A stretch of DNA of 64,000 bases from Blastochloris tepida (GCF_003966715.1 NZ_AP018907.1:1848001-1912000); one strand, 5' to 3'; counted from the first letter of the stretch, positions 1-9,899 are shown. Notes: generated from the sequence alone by a model not told the origin. Numbers and translations: made by a program.

Positions 1-650
1 CAGTCGATCTCGCTGCGCGAGACCACCCAGGTCTCCTTCAGCGCCTGGGCCTTCCAGGCCTTGAAGGCCGGCAAGCTTTCCACCGCCTCCATGTAGCGGG
101 CGGCCGTCTCATCCACCGCAACGTCATAGGTGCGGAACCGCGTCACCACCGGGGCGAACATGGCATCGGCGATGCTGAACGCGCCAAACAGGAACGGCCC
201 GTCGGCGCCGAACCGGTCGCGGCAGTCCCGCCAGATCGCCAGCAGGCGCTCGACATTGGCCGCGGCCTCCGGCGTCAGCGCCCGCGATTCGATCGGCCGC
301 CACAGGTTCATCGGCAGCAGCTTGCGCAGGGCGGAAAAGCCGGCGTGCATCTCCGCCGACACCGAGCGCGCCGCGGCCCGCGCCGCCGAATCGGCCGGCC
401 AGAGCGCGCGGTCGGGAAACCGCTCGGCGAGATATTCGAGGATCGCCAGCGATTCCCACACCTGGATGCCGCCATCGATCAGGCAGGGCACCTTGCCGGA
501 GGGGGAATGGCGGGCGATCTCGGCCCGCGTGTCGGGCTGGTCGAGCGGGACCACCGTCTCCTCGAACGGGATGCCGGCCACCGTCATCGCCAGCCAGGGC
601 CGCATCGACCAGGACGAATAGTTCTTGTTACCGATCACAAGGCGCAGCAT
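1..650 (-). CDS. Glutathione S-transferase family protein (3' end cut by window)
   Basis: The frame runs off the left edge, so about 216 residues of the N-terminal part are visible. The start is the ATG followed by codons for LRLVIGNKNYSSWSMRPWLA, a typical opening of a bacterial thioredoxin-fold GST. The segment SGKVPCLIDGG carries the cis-proline that contacts glutathione, followed by WESLAILEYLAERFP, the usual end of the N-terminal domain. The rest is the all-alpha C-terminal domain. The family conjugates or reduces substrates with glutathione in the cytosol; the substrate cannot be told. It is transcribed away from the DUF599 gene to its right. I am sure of the family, not of the role. 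Confidence 0.88.
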   Translation of the reverse strand, partial: MLRLVIGNKNYSSWSMRPWLAMTVAGIPFEETVVPLDQPDTRAEIARHSPSGKVPCLIDGGIQVWESLAILEYLAERFPDRALWPADSAARAAARSVSAEMHAGFSALRKLLPMNLWRPIESRALTPEAAANVERLLAIWRDCRDRFGADGPFLFGAFSIADAMFAPVVTRFRTYDVAVDETAARYMEAVESLPAFKAWKAQALKETWVVSRSEID

Positions 651-840
651 TCCGCTCAGGCTCCGGTGGCGTCCTGCTGCGGAAGCTGCCATGGCGGCGG
701 CATCGGCACAATCGCGCGCACGGCATCGCCAACCTGCAGATGATCCGCAGATCATCGCCGCCCCGCCGGCCGATCGTCGGGTTGCCGGCGGCACGGGGGC
801 TGCCTACCATGCCGGCCCTTTCCGGTGCGGGCTTGGCGGC

Positions 841-1539
841 ATGGGCGATTTCACCGTTCTCGACCTTGCGGCATTCGCCACGTTCGTTCTCACCTGGGCC
901 GTCTATCACGCGGCGCTGGAGTGGAGCCCGTACGCGGCGCGCAACCTCAACCACATCATGGAGCGCTACCGGCACGCCTGGATGCACCAGATGCTGGCGC
1001 GCGACGTGCGCATCGTCGACACCCAGATCATGGCCACGTTGCAGAACGGCAGCGCGTTCTTCGCCTCCAGCTCGCTGTTCGCCATCGGCGGCGCGCTGGC
1101 GCTGCTGCGCGCCAGCGAGGACGCCATGCGGCTGATGGAGGGGCTGCCCTTCAACATCCACACCACGCGCGGCGTGTGGGAGCTCAAGGTGCTGGGGCTG
1201 ACGGTGATGTTCGTCCACGCGTTCTTCAAGTTCGCGTGGTCGTACCGGCTGTTCAACTACGCCGCCATCGTGATGGGCTCGGTTCCGTCATCCCAATTCA
1301 AGGACGATCCGGCGGCGATCGCCATTGCCAACCGTGCAGCCAAGCTGCATGCCATCGCCGGCCGGCATTTCAACCGCGGCCAGCGGGCGCTGTTCTTTGC
1401 ACTCGGCTATCTCGGCTGGTTCGTCAGTGCCTGGGCGCTCATCGCAACCACCTTCGCCGTGCTGGTGGTGATGCTGCGCCGGCAATATGGCAACGAGTTC
1501 CAGCACCTGTTCGAAGACGACCCGATCGCCTTCAAATGA
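841..1539 (+). CDS. DUF599 family membrane protein
   Basis: Predicted 232-residue membrane protein of unknown function. It opens with a hydrophobic helix (about residues 5-25, ending near WAVYHAALEW) and has further hydrophobic stretches around 65-85, 115-140 and 185-215. A family-like motif MERYRHAWMHQMLARD lies near residue 40, and NGSAFFASSSLFAIGG looks like a re-entrant or membrane segment. The open frame extends upstream to 625, but that part overlaps the divergent GST gene and has no family similarity, so I take the internal ATG. Function is unknown; the assignment rests on recalled family pattern. Confidence 0.82.
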   Translation: MGDFTVLDLAAFATFVLTWAVYHAALEWSPYAARNLNHIMERYRHAWMHQMLARDVRIVDTQIMATLQNGSAFFASSSLFAIGGALALLRASEDAMRLMEGLPFNIHTTRGVWELKVLGLTVMFVHAFFKFAWSYRLFNYAAIVMGSVPSSQFKDDPAAIAIANRAAKLHAIAGRHFNRGQRALFFALGYLGWFVSAWALIATTFAVLVVMLRRQYGNEFQHLFEDDPIAFK

Positions 1540-1595
1540 GCGGCGGTCAGGCGAGGCCGACTCTCACGCGATTCTGGACCTCACGCGATTGGACC

Positions 1596-1724
1596 TCACG
1601 CGATGCTTGCCATCGCCGCCAGAACGGCGAAGGCCAGGGCCGCGCCGCTGGTCCAGGCCACCATCTGCCAGCCCTCGCTGGTGTCTTCGGTGTCGTCGCT
1701 CGGATTGGTCGTGGACCAGCGCAT
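1596..1724 (-). CDS. Small single-span membrane protein, hypothetical
   Basis: A 42-residue frame with a polar, acidic N-terminal half (TTNPSDDTEDTSEGW) and a C-terminal hydrophobic helix (MVAWTSGAALAFAVLAAMAS). The chosen ATG has a GGAG at good spacing, which is why I prefer it over ATGs further upstream at 1742 and 1841. I do not recognise a family. It lies on the opposite strand between the DUF599 and DUF3253 genes. The small size means it may not be expressed. Confidence 0.42.
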   Translation of the reverse strand: MRWSTTNPSDDTEDTSEGWQMVAWTSGAALAFAVLAAMASIA

Positions 1725-1888
1725 CGCCCGCTCCTCGATCATCTGAAACAGGGAATGTCCGCCCGGCAGACCGGGCCGTCGATGAAACCGTGTCCTTGCG
1801 TCGATCGTCCGATTGCATGGGGCAAACGCCCGTGATTTCACCCGGTTCCGTTCGTCAAGAAATTCGTCAAGAAAGTTGCAGTCCGGAC

Positions 1889-2149
1889 ATGACCGACACC
1901 GAAGAGGCCACCGTCGCCAACGTCATCCTCGACCTCGCCGCGGCGCGCGGCGGCGGCACGCTGTGCCCGACCGAAGCGGCACGCGCGGCCAGCGGCACGG
2001 CGGACTGGCATCATCTGATGCCGCTGGTGCGGCGGGTGGCGGTGCGGCTGGCGCTGGAGGGGCGGATCGTCATCACCCGCAAGGGCAAGCCGGTGGACCC
2101 GACCGACTTCAAGGGGGTCTACCGGCTCGGCCTGCCGCGCAACGATTGA
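1889..2149 (+). CDS. DUF3253 domain protein (small winged-helix-like)
   Basis: An 86-residue cytosolic protein. The pattern CPTEAARA (about residues 27-34), then W..LMPLVRRVAVRLALEGRIVITRKGKPVDP and a terminal FKGVYRLGLP is the signature of DUF3253, a small domain resembling a winged helix. The frame extends upstream through non-homologous sequence; the ATG before TDTEEATVANVI gives the normal family length. Function is unknown. It converges with the YdcF-like gene that ends 16 bases downstream on the other strand. Confidence 0.8.
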   Translation: MTDTEEATVANVILDLAAARGGGTLCPTEAARAASGTADWHHLMPLVRRVAVRLALEGRIVITRKGKPVDPTDFKGVYRLGLPRND

Positions 2150-2165
2150 GCTTACGGCAGGCCCC

Positions 2166-2957
2166 TCACGGCGCCGGGAACAACTCGCTGGAGCGCCCGG
2201 TGGCGTAATAGGCGGCAAGGCCCATCCATTCCCGGCTCGCCAGATCGAACCGGCGCAGGCCATCCGAGGCGAAGAAGAACGGCACGAGCATCCCCTCGCC
2301 CGCCGGGACACGGAAATCGACCGGATAGGCCTCGACCGGGAAGCCCGCCGCCCGGAAGCAGCCGATCGAGCGCGGCATGTGCCAGGCCGAGGTGACGAGG
2401 AGCCAGCGTTCGCCGGGCTTGGGCGCCGCCAGTGCCTTCGAGAACACGGCGTTCTCGGTGGTGTTGCGGGAGCGGTCCTCGATCTCGATCCGCTCGGGCG
2501 CAAGCCCCATGCGCGCGAAGAAGGCGCGCGCCGCGTCCGCCTCGGTATGGCCCTGCTTGAGCACCTTGCCCTCGCCGCCCGAGAACAGGATGCGGGCGTT
2601 CGGGTAGATGCGCGCCAGGGCCACCGCCTCGGTCATGCGCTCGGCCCCCTCATTGAGCGCGAGCTCGCCCCGGGTGCCGAACACCTCGCCATCCAGCGCC
2701 CCACCCAGCACGACGATGCCATCCGGTGCGCCGTTGCCGGCATCCCAGCGCGGAAAGCGCTGCTCCAGCGGCGACATCAGCAAATTGGCAGCCGGCGACA
2801 GCCCGCAGATCAGCAGCAGAAGCGCCGCCAGCCCGGCGAGCCAGCGGCCGAACCGCCAGCGCAGCATGAGAATGCCGGCCAGCAGCAGCACGAGCAGGCC
2901 GTTGGTCGGCGTCGCGAGGAAGCCCAGCGCCTTCGAGATATAGAAGAACACGTCCAT
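2166..2957 (-). CDS. YdcF/ElyC-like envelope protein (DUF218)
   Basis: A 263-residue protein with two N-terminal membrane helices (about 5-30 and 36-58) and a DUF218 domain outside the membrane. Visible family motifs are PDGIVVLGGA (near 78), ILFSGGEG (near 123), E..SRNTTENA (near 162) and LLVTSAWHMPRS (near 187). Members such as ElyC and SanA act in peptidoglycan or envelope homeostasis, but the biochemical activity is unsettled. It starts 13 bases downstream of the VUT transporter gene on the same strand, so it may be the last gene of a queC-VUT-ydcF transcript. Confidence 0.88.
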   Translation of the reverse strand: MDVFFYISKALGFLATPTNGLLVLLLAGILMLRWRFGRWLAGLAALLLLICGLSPAANLLMSPLEQRFPRWDAGNGAPDGIVVLGGALDGEVFGTRGELALNEGAERMTEAVALARIYPNARILFSGGEGKVLKQGHTEADAARAFFARMGLAPERIEIEDRSRNTTENAVFSKALAAPKPGERWLLVTSAWHMPRSIGCFRAAGFPVEAYPVDFRVPAGEGMLVPFFFASDGLRRFDLASREWMGLAAYYATGRSSELFPAP

Positions 2958-2970
2958 GCGGGCGGGCGCT

Positions 2971-3534
2971 TCAGGCCGGCGCGAGGCCGAGCCGCGCGTC
3001 GCGCCGGCGCAGCCACGCCGCCACCGGCACCGCCAGCGCGATCATCCAGGCCTTGCCCACCACCTGCCCGCCGAGGAACTCCAGCGAGCCAAAGGCGAGG
3101 TACAGGAACACGATGGAATCGACCACCAGACCAACGACGCCGGAGGCGACCACCGCGGCGACGAAGCGGCGCCGCTGCAGCGGCGTATAGACGGCGAGGT
3201 CGGCGAATTCCGACACCAGGAACGCCGCCGCCGAGGCCAGCACCAGCGAGGGCGGCGCCACGGCCGCCGACAGCGCCGCGCCGATCAGGATCGCCACCGC
3301 CGCCGCCCCTGCCCCGAGCCGGCGCTGCACCAGATCGCGCAGCACCAGCGCCACGCCGATCATCAGCACGCCGGAGGGCGCGGTGAGGCTCGGCCCCACC
3401 GGCACGAGGCACGGCCCGTTCGGCACGCACACCGTGCCGACATTGCCCACCATCCAGTTGGCGACCGGAATGGTCAGCACGAACAGGGCGAAGAACGCGG
3501 CGCCTTCGGCGCGCCGGCGGGTGTCGTTCAGCAT
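2971..3534 (-). CDS. VUT family queuosine precursor transporter (YhhQ-like)
   Basis: A 187-residue integral membrane protein with about six hydrophobic segments. Conserved-looking elements are [10 protein letters not shown] (near 20), an acidic membrane motif [15 protein letters not shown] (near 117) and [14 protein letters not shown] (near 148). The VUT/YhhQ family imports queuosine precursors such as preQ0 and preQ1. The start is the ATG that overlaps the last codons of queC by 7 bases (ATGCTGA), indicating translational coupling. The pairing with queC, which makes preQ0, strongly supports the assignment. Confidence 0.87.
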   Translation of the reverse strand: MLNDTRRRAEGAAFFALFVLTIPVANWMVGNVGTVCVPNGPCLVPVGPSLTAPSGVLMIGVALVLRDLVQRRLGAGAAAVAILIGAALSAAVAPPSLVLASAAAFLVSEFADLAVYTPLQRRRFVAAVVASGVVGLVVDSIVFLYLAFGSLEFLGGQVVGKAWMIALAVPVAAWLRRRDARLGLAPA

Positions 3535-4241
3535 CCGTCTTCCTTTCGAAACCGCGCCCAGCCTTCGGCACGCAGCCGGCAGGCGGGGCACACGCCGCAG
3601 CCAAAGCCCCAGGGGTGCCGCTGCGTGCGGTCGCCGACATAGCAGGTGTGGGTCTCCTCGACCACGAGATCAAGGAATTGTGGACCGGCAATGGCCAGGG
3701 CCAGGGCAAAGGTGGCGGCCTTGTCGATCCACATCAGCGGCGTGTGGATGGTCACCCGCCGGTCGAGCCCCAGCGACAGCGCCACCTGCATCGCCTTGAT
3801 GGTGTCGTCCCGGCAGTCGGGATAGCCGGAATAGTCGGTCTCGCACATGCCGGCGACGATGTGGCGGATACCCCTGCGGTAGGCCAATGCCGCGGCGAAG
3901 CCGAGAAAGATCAGATTGCGGCCGGGGACGAAGGTGGTCGGCAGCCCGCTGTCGGCCAGGGCGATGGCGGCGTCGCGCGTCAGCGCAGTGTCCGAGATCT
4001 GGCCGAGCACCGAAAGTTCGATGAGGTGATCCGAGCCGAGCCGGCCGCTCCAGGCCGGCTTGAGGCCCTCGATGCGCCCCCGGATGCGCTCGCGCACCTC
4101 CAGCTCGACGCGGTGGCGCTGGCCATAGTCGAAGCCCACCGTCTCGACGCGGTCGAACCGGTCGAGCGCCCAGCCGAGGCAGGTGGTGGAGTCCTGGCCG
4201 CCGGAGAGCAGCACCAGCGCGGAAAGGTCCGGGGAGGTCAT
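3528..4241 (-). CDS. queC: 7-cyano-7-deazaguanine (preQ0) synthase
   Basis: A 237-residue enzyme that converts 7-carboxy-7-deazaguanine to preQ0 with ATP and ammonia, a step in queuosine tRNA modification. The PP-loop SGGQDSTTC is at residues 13-21. The C-terminal cysteines [16 protein letters not shown] form the zinc site, and VPGRNLIFL and [11 protein letters not shown] are further QueC signatures. Length is normal. The gene overlaps the VUT transporter gene downstream. A GC-rich hairpin lies just upstream of the start. Confidence 0.96.
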   Translation of the reverse strand: MTSPDLSALVLLSGGQDSTTCLGWALDRFDRVETVGFDYGQRHRVELEVRERIRGRIEGLKPAWSGRLGSDHLIELSVLGQISDTALTRDAAIALADSGLPTTFVPGRNLIFLGFAAALAYRRGIRHIVAGMCETDYSGYPDCRDDTIKAMQVALSLGLDRRVTIHTPLMWIDKAATFALALAIAGPQFLDLVVEETHTCYVGDRTQRHPWGFGCGVCPACRLRAEGWARFRKEDGC

Positions 4242-4257
4242 GGCGGGTGATTAACAC

Positions 4258-4289
4258 GGGAGGGCGGAGGCGCCCATCCCTGCCCTCCC
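4258..4289 (-). other. Hairpin in the queC leader
   Basis: The arms GGGAGGGC and GCCCTCCC pair perfectly around a 16-base loop, 16 bases upstream of the queC ATG. No U-run follows on the minus strand, so it does not look like a terminator. It has no resemblance I can see to the short preQ1 aptamers. It may be a leader structure or chance. Confidence 0.3.
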
Positions 4290-4351
4290 CAGCCAATGCC
4301 ATTCCAGCCAGGGCCAATAGTCCGCGCGGACGACGGCCTTCATGACACGTC

Positions 4352-4450
4352 GTCGTCCCAGGCGAGCGTCAGCGACCCGGGACCGTTTGCAGATAGAGGC
4401 CCTTGTCCTGAAGACGATCCCGGGTCTCGCTGACGCTCGCCCGGGACGAC
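4352..4450. repeat. Family A intergenic palindromic repeat, copy 1
   Basis: Two arms of about 33 bases (4352-4383 and 4416-4450) are near-perfect inverted copies. Each contains the core GTCGTCCC(A/G)GGCGAGCG and GCG(AG)ACCCGGGA. The transcript could fold into a long hairpin. Similar sequence recurs at 15869, 38017 and 45929. It lies between the isovaleryl-CoA dehydrogenase gene and queC. Confidence 0.85.
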
Positions 4451-4534
4451 ACATCACCAAGTCTTGTCTGCAACAAGTCTTGGCCATACCAAGTCTTGGC
4501 CATCCGCTGGTCTCGCAACCCCTCAGTCCGGCGC

Positions 4535-5707
4535 TCACCCCGTCTTGGCGAACAGTTCGCGGCCGATCAGCATGCGGCGGATTTCCGACGTGCCGGCGCC
4601 GATCTCGTAGAGCTTGGCGTCGCGCAGCAGCCGCCCGGCCGGATACTCGTTGATGTAACCGTTACCGCCGAGCAGCTGGATGGCATCCAGCGCGGTCTGC
4701 GTCGCCAGTTCGGCAGCATAGAGAATCGCGCCGGCCGCGTCCTCGCGGGTGGTGCGGCCACGGTCGCAGGCCTTGGCCACGGCATAGACATAGGCCTTGG
4801 CGGCGTTCATCCGCACATACATGTCGGCGACCTTGGCCTGCACCAGCTGGAAGGTGCCGATCGGCTGGCCGAACTGCTTGCGGTCGCGCACATAGGGCAG
4901 AACGAGGTCGAGCGCCGCCTGCATCAGCCCCAGCGGGCCGGCCGACAGCACCACCCGCTCATAATCGAGCCCGCTCATCAGCACCGCGACACCGCGGTTG
5001 ACCGTGCCGAGCACGTTTTCCTCCGGCACCTCGCAGTCCTCGAACACCAGTTCGCAAGTATCCGAGCCGCGCATGCCAAGCTTGTCGAGCTTCTGCGCAG
5101 TCGAGAAGCCCTTCATCCCCTTCTCGATGATGAAGGCGGTGATGCCCTTCGGGCCGGCGGCCGGATCGGTCTTGGCATAGACCACCAAAGTATCGGCGCC
5201 CGGGCCGTTGGTGATCCACATCTTGTTGCCGTTGATCACATAGCGGTCGCCGCGCTTCTCCGCCCGCGTCTTCATCGACACCACGTCGGAGCCGGCGCCG
5301 GGCTCGGACATCGCCAGCGCTCCGAGGTGTTCGCCGGCGATAAGGCGCGGTAGATAGCGCTTCTTCTGCTCTTCGGTCGCGTTGCGGCGCAGTTGGTTGA
5401 TGCAAAGGTTGGAGTGCGCGCCGTAGGACAGGCCGACCGCGCCGGAGGCCCGGCTGATCTCCTCCATCGCCACCACGTGCTCGAGATAGCCGAGGCCGGT
5501 GCCGCCATACGCCTCCTCGACCGTGATGCCGTGCAGGCCGAGCGCGCCCATCTCCGGCCACAGGTCGCGCGGGAAGCGGTTTTCTCGGTCGATCTCGTCG
5601 GCGCGCGGGGCGATCTTGTCCTGGGCGAAGTCGCGGACGGTGTCGCGGATGGCGTCGGCGGTCTCCCCGAGGCCGAAATCAAACGGCGGCGGGCTGTTGG
5701 CGAGCAT
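4535..5707 (-). CDS. Isovaleryl-CoA dehydrogenase
   Basis: A 390-residue acyl-CoA dehydrogenase that oxidises isovaleryl-CoA to 3-methylcrotonyl-CoA in leucine breakdown, passing electrons to ETF. Acyl-CoA dehydrogenase signatures are [11 protein letters not shown] (about 132) and [20 protein letters not shown] (about 346). The motif [16 protein letters not shown] places the catalytic glutamate at residue 250, in helix G, as in isovaleryl-CoA dehydrogenases rather than near residue 370 as in other subfamilies. FAD-binding elements KMWITNG are present. No other leucine-degradation gene is visible nearby, so it stands alone, although propionyl-CoA carboxylase is encoded 11 kb away. Confidence 0.9.
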   Translation of the reverse strand: MLANSPPPFDFGLGETADAIRDTVRDFAQDKIAPRADEIDRENRFPRDLWPEMGALGLHGITVEEAYGGTGLGYLEHVVAMEEISRASGAVGLSYGAHSNLCINQLRRNATEEQKKRYLPRLIAGEHLGALAMSEPGAGSDVVSMKTRAEKRGDRYVINGNKMWITNGPGADTLVVYAKTDPAAGPKGITAFIIEKGMKGFSTAQKLDKLGMRGSDTCELVFEDCEVPEENVLGTVNRGVAVLMSGLDYERVVLSAGPLGLMQAALDLVLPYVRDRKQFGQPIGTFQLVQAKVADMYVRMNAAKAYVYAVAKACDRGRTTREDAAGAILYAAELATQTALDAIQLLGGNGYINEYPAGRLLRDAKLYEIGAGTSEIRRMLIGRELFAKTG

Positions 5708-5830
5708 GCAGGTCCTCCCGGTTCGGCTTATGGTTGCCGCCTTTATAAGGCCGGGCGGCGCCGAAGTCAGGAGGGACTGAGGGCTATGGCGACCCGGTCC
5801 AGGTCGCGGGCTGGGTCGTCCGGTTGGGGA

Positions 5831-8023
5831 TCAGGCGCGCAGGAGCAGCGGCGCCGTCTGGCAGGCCGGCTCCGGCTTGCCAGACACCAGCCGGTCGATG
5901 GCACTGGCGCGCATCGGCCGGCCGAGCAGATAGCCCTGCAGCTCGTGGCAGCCGGTGGCCTGCAGGAAGCGCGCCTGCTCCGGCGTCTCGACCCCCTCCG
6001 CCACCACGGTCATCCGCAGCCCGCGGGCCAGCGACACGATGGCGTGGACGATCATCGCCGAATCGGCCGACTCGCCGAGGTCGCTGACGAAGCTCTGGTC
6101 GATCTTGAGCTTGTCGAAATTGAACCGGCGCAGATAGCTGAAGCTGGAGTAGCCGGTGCCGAAATCGTCGAGGGCGACGCGGCAGCCCAGCGCCCGCAGC
6201 CGGTTGATCACCGCCAGCGCGATCTCCGGATCCTCCACCAACACGCCTTCGGTGATCTCCAGAACCAGACGCTCGGGCGCCATTTTGGTGGCGTGCAGCA
6301 CCCGCTTGACGGTCGATTCGATGTCGCCCTTGAGCATCTGGATCGGCGACAGATTGACGGCGATCGTCAGGTCCGGCCAGCGCGCGGCATCCTCGCAGGC
6401 GCGTTGCAGCACCGTGGCGCCGAGCTTGTGGATCAGCCCGGTCTCCTCGGCGATCGGGATGAATTCGTTGGGCGGGATCATGCCGCGCAGCGCGTGGCGC
6501 CAGCGCACCAGGGCTTCCAGGCCGTTCAGCGTCCGGCCGTCGGCGGAGAAGATCGGCTGGTACTCGACCAGCAGCTCGCCGGTGAGGATCGCCGCCCGCA
6601 GCTCGCGCTCGATGAACCGGCGGTGGCGCGAATCCCGTTCCAGATCGGTGTCGTAGATCGTCACCCGGCCGCGGCCATTGGACTTGGCGACATAGAGCGC
6701 GAGGTCGGCGCGGTGCATCAGCAGATGCTGCTCGGCGCCGTGATCGGGCGCCAGCACGATGCCGATGGAGGCGCCGATGTCGATCTGCTTGCCGTCGATC
6801 GGTCCGGGCCGGCTCACCTCCTCGATGATCCGCATGCCGAACTTGGTGGCGAGGTCGCGATTGATCGGCCCGTCGACCAGCACCGCGAACTCGTCGCCGC
6901 CGATCCGCGCCACCGTGACGAACGCGCCGCACACGTCGCGCAGGCGCCGCGCCACGTCGGCCAGCAGCCGGTCGCCGGTCTGGTGGCCGAACGTGTCGTT
7001 GACCTCCTTGAACCGGTCGAGATCGACCAGCATCAGCGCGAAGCTGCCGCCGCGCCGGGCCTTGCGGGTCTGCTCCAGCAGCGCCTCGAAGAAGGCCAGA
7101 CGGTTTGCCACCCCGGTCAGCGGGTCGGCGCTCGCCAGCGCCTGGGTGCGGTCGACATCGGCGATCAGCTCGCGCGTCGCGGTGTCGACATTGCGCACCA
7201 GATAGATCAGCAGCCCGCCGATGGCGAGGAAGACGACAACGACCGTGGGGGCGATCACGTCGATCAGCACCCGGCCGGGATTGGCGCTGCGCCAGACCAA
7301 AGCGCCGATGGGGGTGCCGTTCAGCCCGTTGATCGGCAGAAGCGCCCGCCCCGAGGGCGCCGAGCTGCTGGTGGCGAAGGCGAGCGAGGCCAGCCCATAG
7401 GCATCGGCCAGCTCGCGCAGGGCGGCCTCGTCGAGCACGCGCACCGCGACCAGGATGTCAGGCGCTTCGCCGGCCGCACCCGGCTTTGCCAGGGGGGCGG
7501 CCGCGGCAATGGCGAGGCGCCCCGATGAAATGGAATAGCCGGCCCGGGCCGGCCCGAAGCGGACGATGCCGGCCTCCGCCCGCTGACCGCTCGCGCCCGC
7601 GATCAGCGCCTGAACGCCGGCCACCACCTCGCCCGGCAGCGGCGGCTTGACCTGCTCACCCGAGATCGTCGCCGCCAGCGGCTGGCCCTTGGCGGACAGC
7701 AGGAAGGCGTGGACGCCCTGGCTTGCCACGGCGGCATGGGCGCCATCCTCGGAGACCGCCGCCTCGCCGGGTTCGGACCTGAAGCCGAGCAGCGCCGGCT
7801 CGGCCGCCGCGTGCTCCACAAGCTGGCTGTGCGTCTTCAATAGCTCGTCCGTCACCGTCCTGGCGGTGCGGACGTCGTCGTCGATCGCCTCACGTTCGAG
7901 CCTGGCCCCGACATGGAGCGCGACGACCACGACGATCAGCGTGCCGGCCGTGATGACCGCCGCGACAATCTCCGTGATCCGCGGCTTCAGCACGGATCGA
8001 GCCGTTTCAATCGCCCTCGCCAT
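5831..8023 (-). CDS. Membrane-bound GGDEF/EAL cyclic-di-GMP protein
   Basis: A 730-residue protein. It has an N-terminal membrane helix (about 17-42), an extracytoplasmic sensor region of CHASE4-like size (about 43-255) and a second helix (about 258-283). A GGDEF domain follows (about 300-460), with LVDLDRFKEVND and an intact RIGGDEFAVLV, and then an EAL domain (about 475-720). EAL motifs seen are LEALVRW, EITEG, ALDDFGTGYSS, KIDQSFV and AEGVETPEQ, so both domains look catalytically competent. It likely makes and/or hydrolyses c-di-GMP in response to a periplasmic signal. It is monocistronic by position. Confidence 0.93.
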   Translation of the reverse strand: MARAIETARSVLKPRITEIVAAVITAGTLIVVVVALHVGARLEREAIDDDVRTARTVTDELLKTHSQLVEHAAAEPALLGFRSEPGEAAVSEDGAHAAVASQGVHAFLLSAKGQPLAATISGEQVKPPLPGEVVAGVQALIAGASGQRAEAGIVRFGPARAGYSISSGRLAIAAAAPLAKPGAAGEAPDILVAVRVLDEAALRELADAYGLASLAFATSSSAPSGRALLPINGLNGTPIGALVWRSANPGRVLIDVIAPTVVVVFLAIGGLLIYLVRNVDTATRELIADVDRTQALASADPLTGVANRLAFFEALLEQTRKARRGGSFALMLVDLDRFKEVNDTFGHQTGDRLLADVARRLRDVCGAFVTVARIGGDEFAVLVDGPINRDLATKFGMRIIEEVSRPGPIDGKQIDIGASIGIVLAPDHGAEQHLLMHRADLALYVAKSNGRGRVTIYDTDLERDSRHRRFIERELRAAILTGELLVEYQPIFSADGRTLNGLEALVRWRHALRGMIPPNEFIPIAEETGLIHKLGATVLQRACEDAARWPDLTIAVNLSPIQMLKGDIESTVKRVLHATKMAPERLVLEITEGVLVEDPEIALAVINRLRALGCRVALDDFGTGYSSFSYLRRFNFDKLKIDQSFVSDLGESADSAMIVHAIVSLARGLRMTVVAEGVETPEQARFLQATGCHELQGYLLGRPMRASAIDRLVSGKPEPACQTAPLLLRA

Positions 8024-8344
8024 TTGGGCCCCGCACTCCCCGATACGGACTCGATGTAGCGGACGCGGTTTAACGCAAGGTCAGTGAACGCGGTTAACGG
8101 CAATTCACGTCAAATCACGCCGATCCCGCCGGAAGGATTTTAAGTCGGCTATCGACAAGCCAGAAGGCTTCCACCGGTCCACGCACGACGCCAGTCCCAG
8201 TTTGCGCACCATGTCTCGCGCCTACTACCAGTCAGCCCCTTGGGCCGGCCGATGAATGCTGACGGTGGATGGTACGATACTGCGCTTAATCAGTGCGGAC
8301 CCGGCGCGCCGATCTTCATCTATCGTTATTGCCGTATGAACACA
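8024..8344. other. 321-base intergenic gap, no gene seen
   Basis: This lies between the 5' end of the GGDEF/EAL gene and the 3' end of mgtE, both on the minus strand. It should contain the promoter of the GGDEF/EAL gene, but I see no clear -35/-10 pair or operator. No open frame with a ribosome-binding site or known RNA was recognised. Confidence 0.5.
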
Positions 8345-9757
8345 TCACGACAGGCGGAACCACAGCGTGGCGATGCCGAGAAAGGCGAAGAAGCCCACCA
8401 CGTCGGTGACCGTGGTGACGAACGGCCCGGACGATACAGCGGGATCCGCACCAAGCTTGTGAAGCGCCAGCGGAATCAGGATGCCGCCCAGCGCCGCCGC
8501 GATCAGCACGACGACCATCGACAGCCCGATCACCAGACCGAGATCGGGCAGGCCGAACCACGCCACCGCCACCGCGCCCATGATGACCGCGAAGGCGATG
8601 CCGTTGAGGAAGCCGGCGGCGACCTCGCGCAGCACGATCCGGCGCGCATTGGCATTGCCGAGTTGGCGGGTGGCGAGCGCACGCACCGCCACCGTCATGG
8701 TCTGGGTGCCGGCATTGCCGCCTTGGCTCGCGACGATCGGCATCAGCACCGCCAGCGCCACCATCTTCTCGATCTGGCCTTCGAACATGCCAATCACCGC
8801 GGAGGCCAGGATGGCGGTGAAGAGATTTAGGAAGAGCCAGGAAAACCGGCTCTTGGCGATGTACCAGACCGTATCCGACAGTTCCTCGTCGGCCTTGACG
8901 CCGCCCAGCGCCTTCAGGTCCTCGTCGGCCTCCTCCTCGATCACGTCGACCACGTCGTCGACGGTGATCACGCCGACCAGCCGGCCGGCGTCGTCGACCA
9001 CCGCGGCCGACACCCAATTGTAGCGCTCGAACAGCCGGGCGACGTCCTCCTGGTCGTCGGTGGCCTTCACCTGATGGCGCTCCTCCGACACGATGTCGAC
9101 CATCGCCACCGGCCGCTTGGTGCGCAGCAGCACATCGAGCGAGACCTCGCCGAGCAGCTGGTAGCGCGGATCGACGACGAAGATCTCGTAGAAGCGCTCC
9201 GGCAGATCCTCGGTCTCGCGCAGATGGTCGATGGTCTGGCCCACCGTCCAGAACGCCGGCACGGCGACGAACTCGGTCTGCATCCGCCGGCCGGCGGATT
9301 CCTCGGGGTAGTCGAGGCTGCGGGCGAGCGCGACGCGCTCGAGCGCCGGAAGCTGGTCGAGGATCTCGTCCTGATCCTCCTTGTCCAGGTCCTCGAGAAT
9401 GTAGACGGCATCGTCGGAGTCGAGTTCGCGCACGCCTTCGACCAGCGTGCGCGTCTCCAGCGCCTCGACGATGCGGGTGCGCGCCGTCTCGTCGAGCTCG
9501 GTCAGGGCGGCGAAGTCGAACGCATCGCCCAGAAGCTCGATCAGCCGGGGCCGGTCGGCCGGATCGAGCGACAGCAGGAGGTCGCTCTGGTCGGTGGCGT
9601 GCAGGTCCGTGAACAGGGCGCGCAGCCGCGCCGCGTCGCCCGCCTCCACCGCAGCGGCAACGGCTTCGTTGACCTCGGCCCGGATGTCGCCGTCCTCATT
9701 CCGAAGCGGCAGGCCGTCAGCCTTCTCCGCATGCTCGCGGACCATCTCGTCGAGCAT
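8345..9757 (-). CDS. mgtE: MgtE-type magnesium transporter
   Basis: A 470-residue magnesium channel. It has a cytosolic N domain (about 20-130, DLLLSLDPADRPRLIELL), paired CBS domains (about 135-265, with the motif GVITVDDVVDVIEEE) and five membrane helices at the C-terminus. The pore-helix signature MPIVASQGGNAGTQTMTV is visible near residue 345. The chosen ATG follows GGAGGACGCC, an excellent ribosome-binding site; the frame stays open 34 codons upstream without one. No M-box-like leader is evident in the short upstream region. Confidence 0.94.
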   Translation of the reverse strand: MLDEMVREHAEKADGLPLRNEDGDIRAEVNEAVAAAVEAGDAARLRALFTDLHATDQSDLLLSLDPADRPRLIELLGDAFDFAALTELDETARTRIVEALETRTLVEGVRELDSDDAVYILEDLDKEDQDEILDQLPALERVALARSLDYPEESAGRRMQTEFVAVPAFWTVGQTIDHLRETEDLPERFYEIFVVDPRYQLLGEVSLDVLLRTKRPVAMVDIVSEERHQVKATDDQEDVARLFERYNWVSAAVVDDAGRLVGVITVDDVVDVIEEEADEDLKALGGVKADEELSDTVWYIAKSRFSWLFLNLFTAILASAVIGMFEGQIEKMVALAVLMPIVASQGGNAGTQTMTVAVRALATRQLGNANARRIVLREVAAGFLNGIAFAVIMGAVAVAWFGLPDLGLVIGLSMVVVLIAAALGGILIPLALHKLGADPAVSSGPFVTTVTDVVGFFAFLGIATLWFRLS

Positions 9758-9899
9758 GGCGTCCTCCTTCCGGATCGGGGTTCGACGCCGCTTGTAGGAA
9801 GCCGTCGCAACGATGGCAACGCGGACAGCGGCAACGCGGATGATGGCCGCACCGCGCATTCGCTGCTATGGAGGTTCGCCCCTCTCCGGAGGCACCCCC

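Noticed and set aside
4242..4350. preQ1 riboswitch upstream of queC
   Set aside because: Only a plain GC hairpin is present; the A-rich tail and short aptamer pattern of preQ1 switches are missing.
5393..7528. A 711-codon plus-strand open frame
   Set aside because: It is antisense to the GGDEF/EAL and acyl-CoA dehydrogenase genes, rich in Arg/Gln/His/Gly without family motifs. High GC leaves few stops, so this is a shadow.
9758..9899. Magnesium riboswitch (M-box/ykoK-like) upstream of mgtE
   Set aside because: The gap is short and shared with a divergent start; no aptamer-like pairing was seen.
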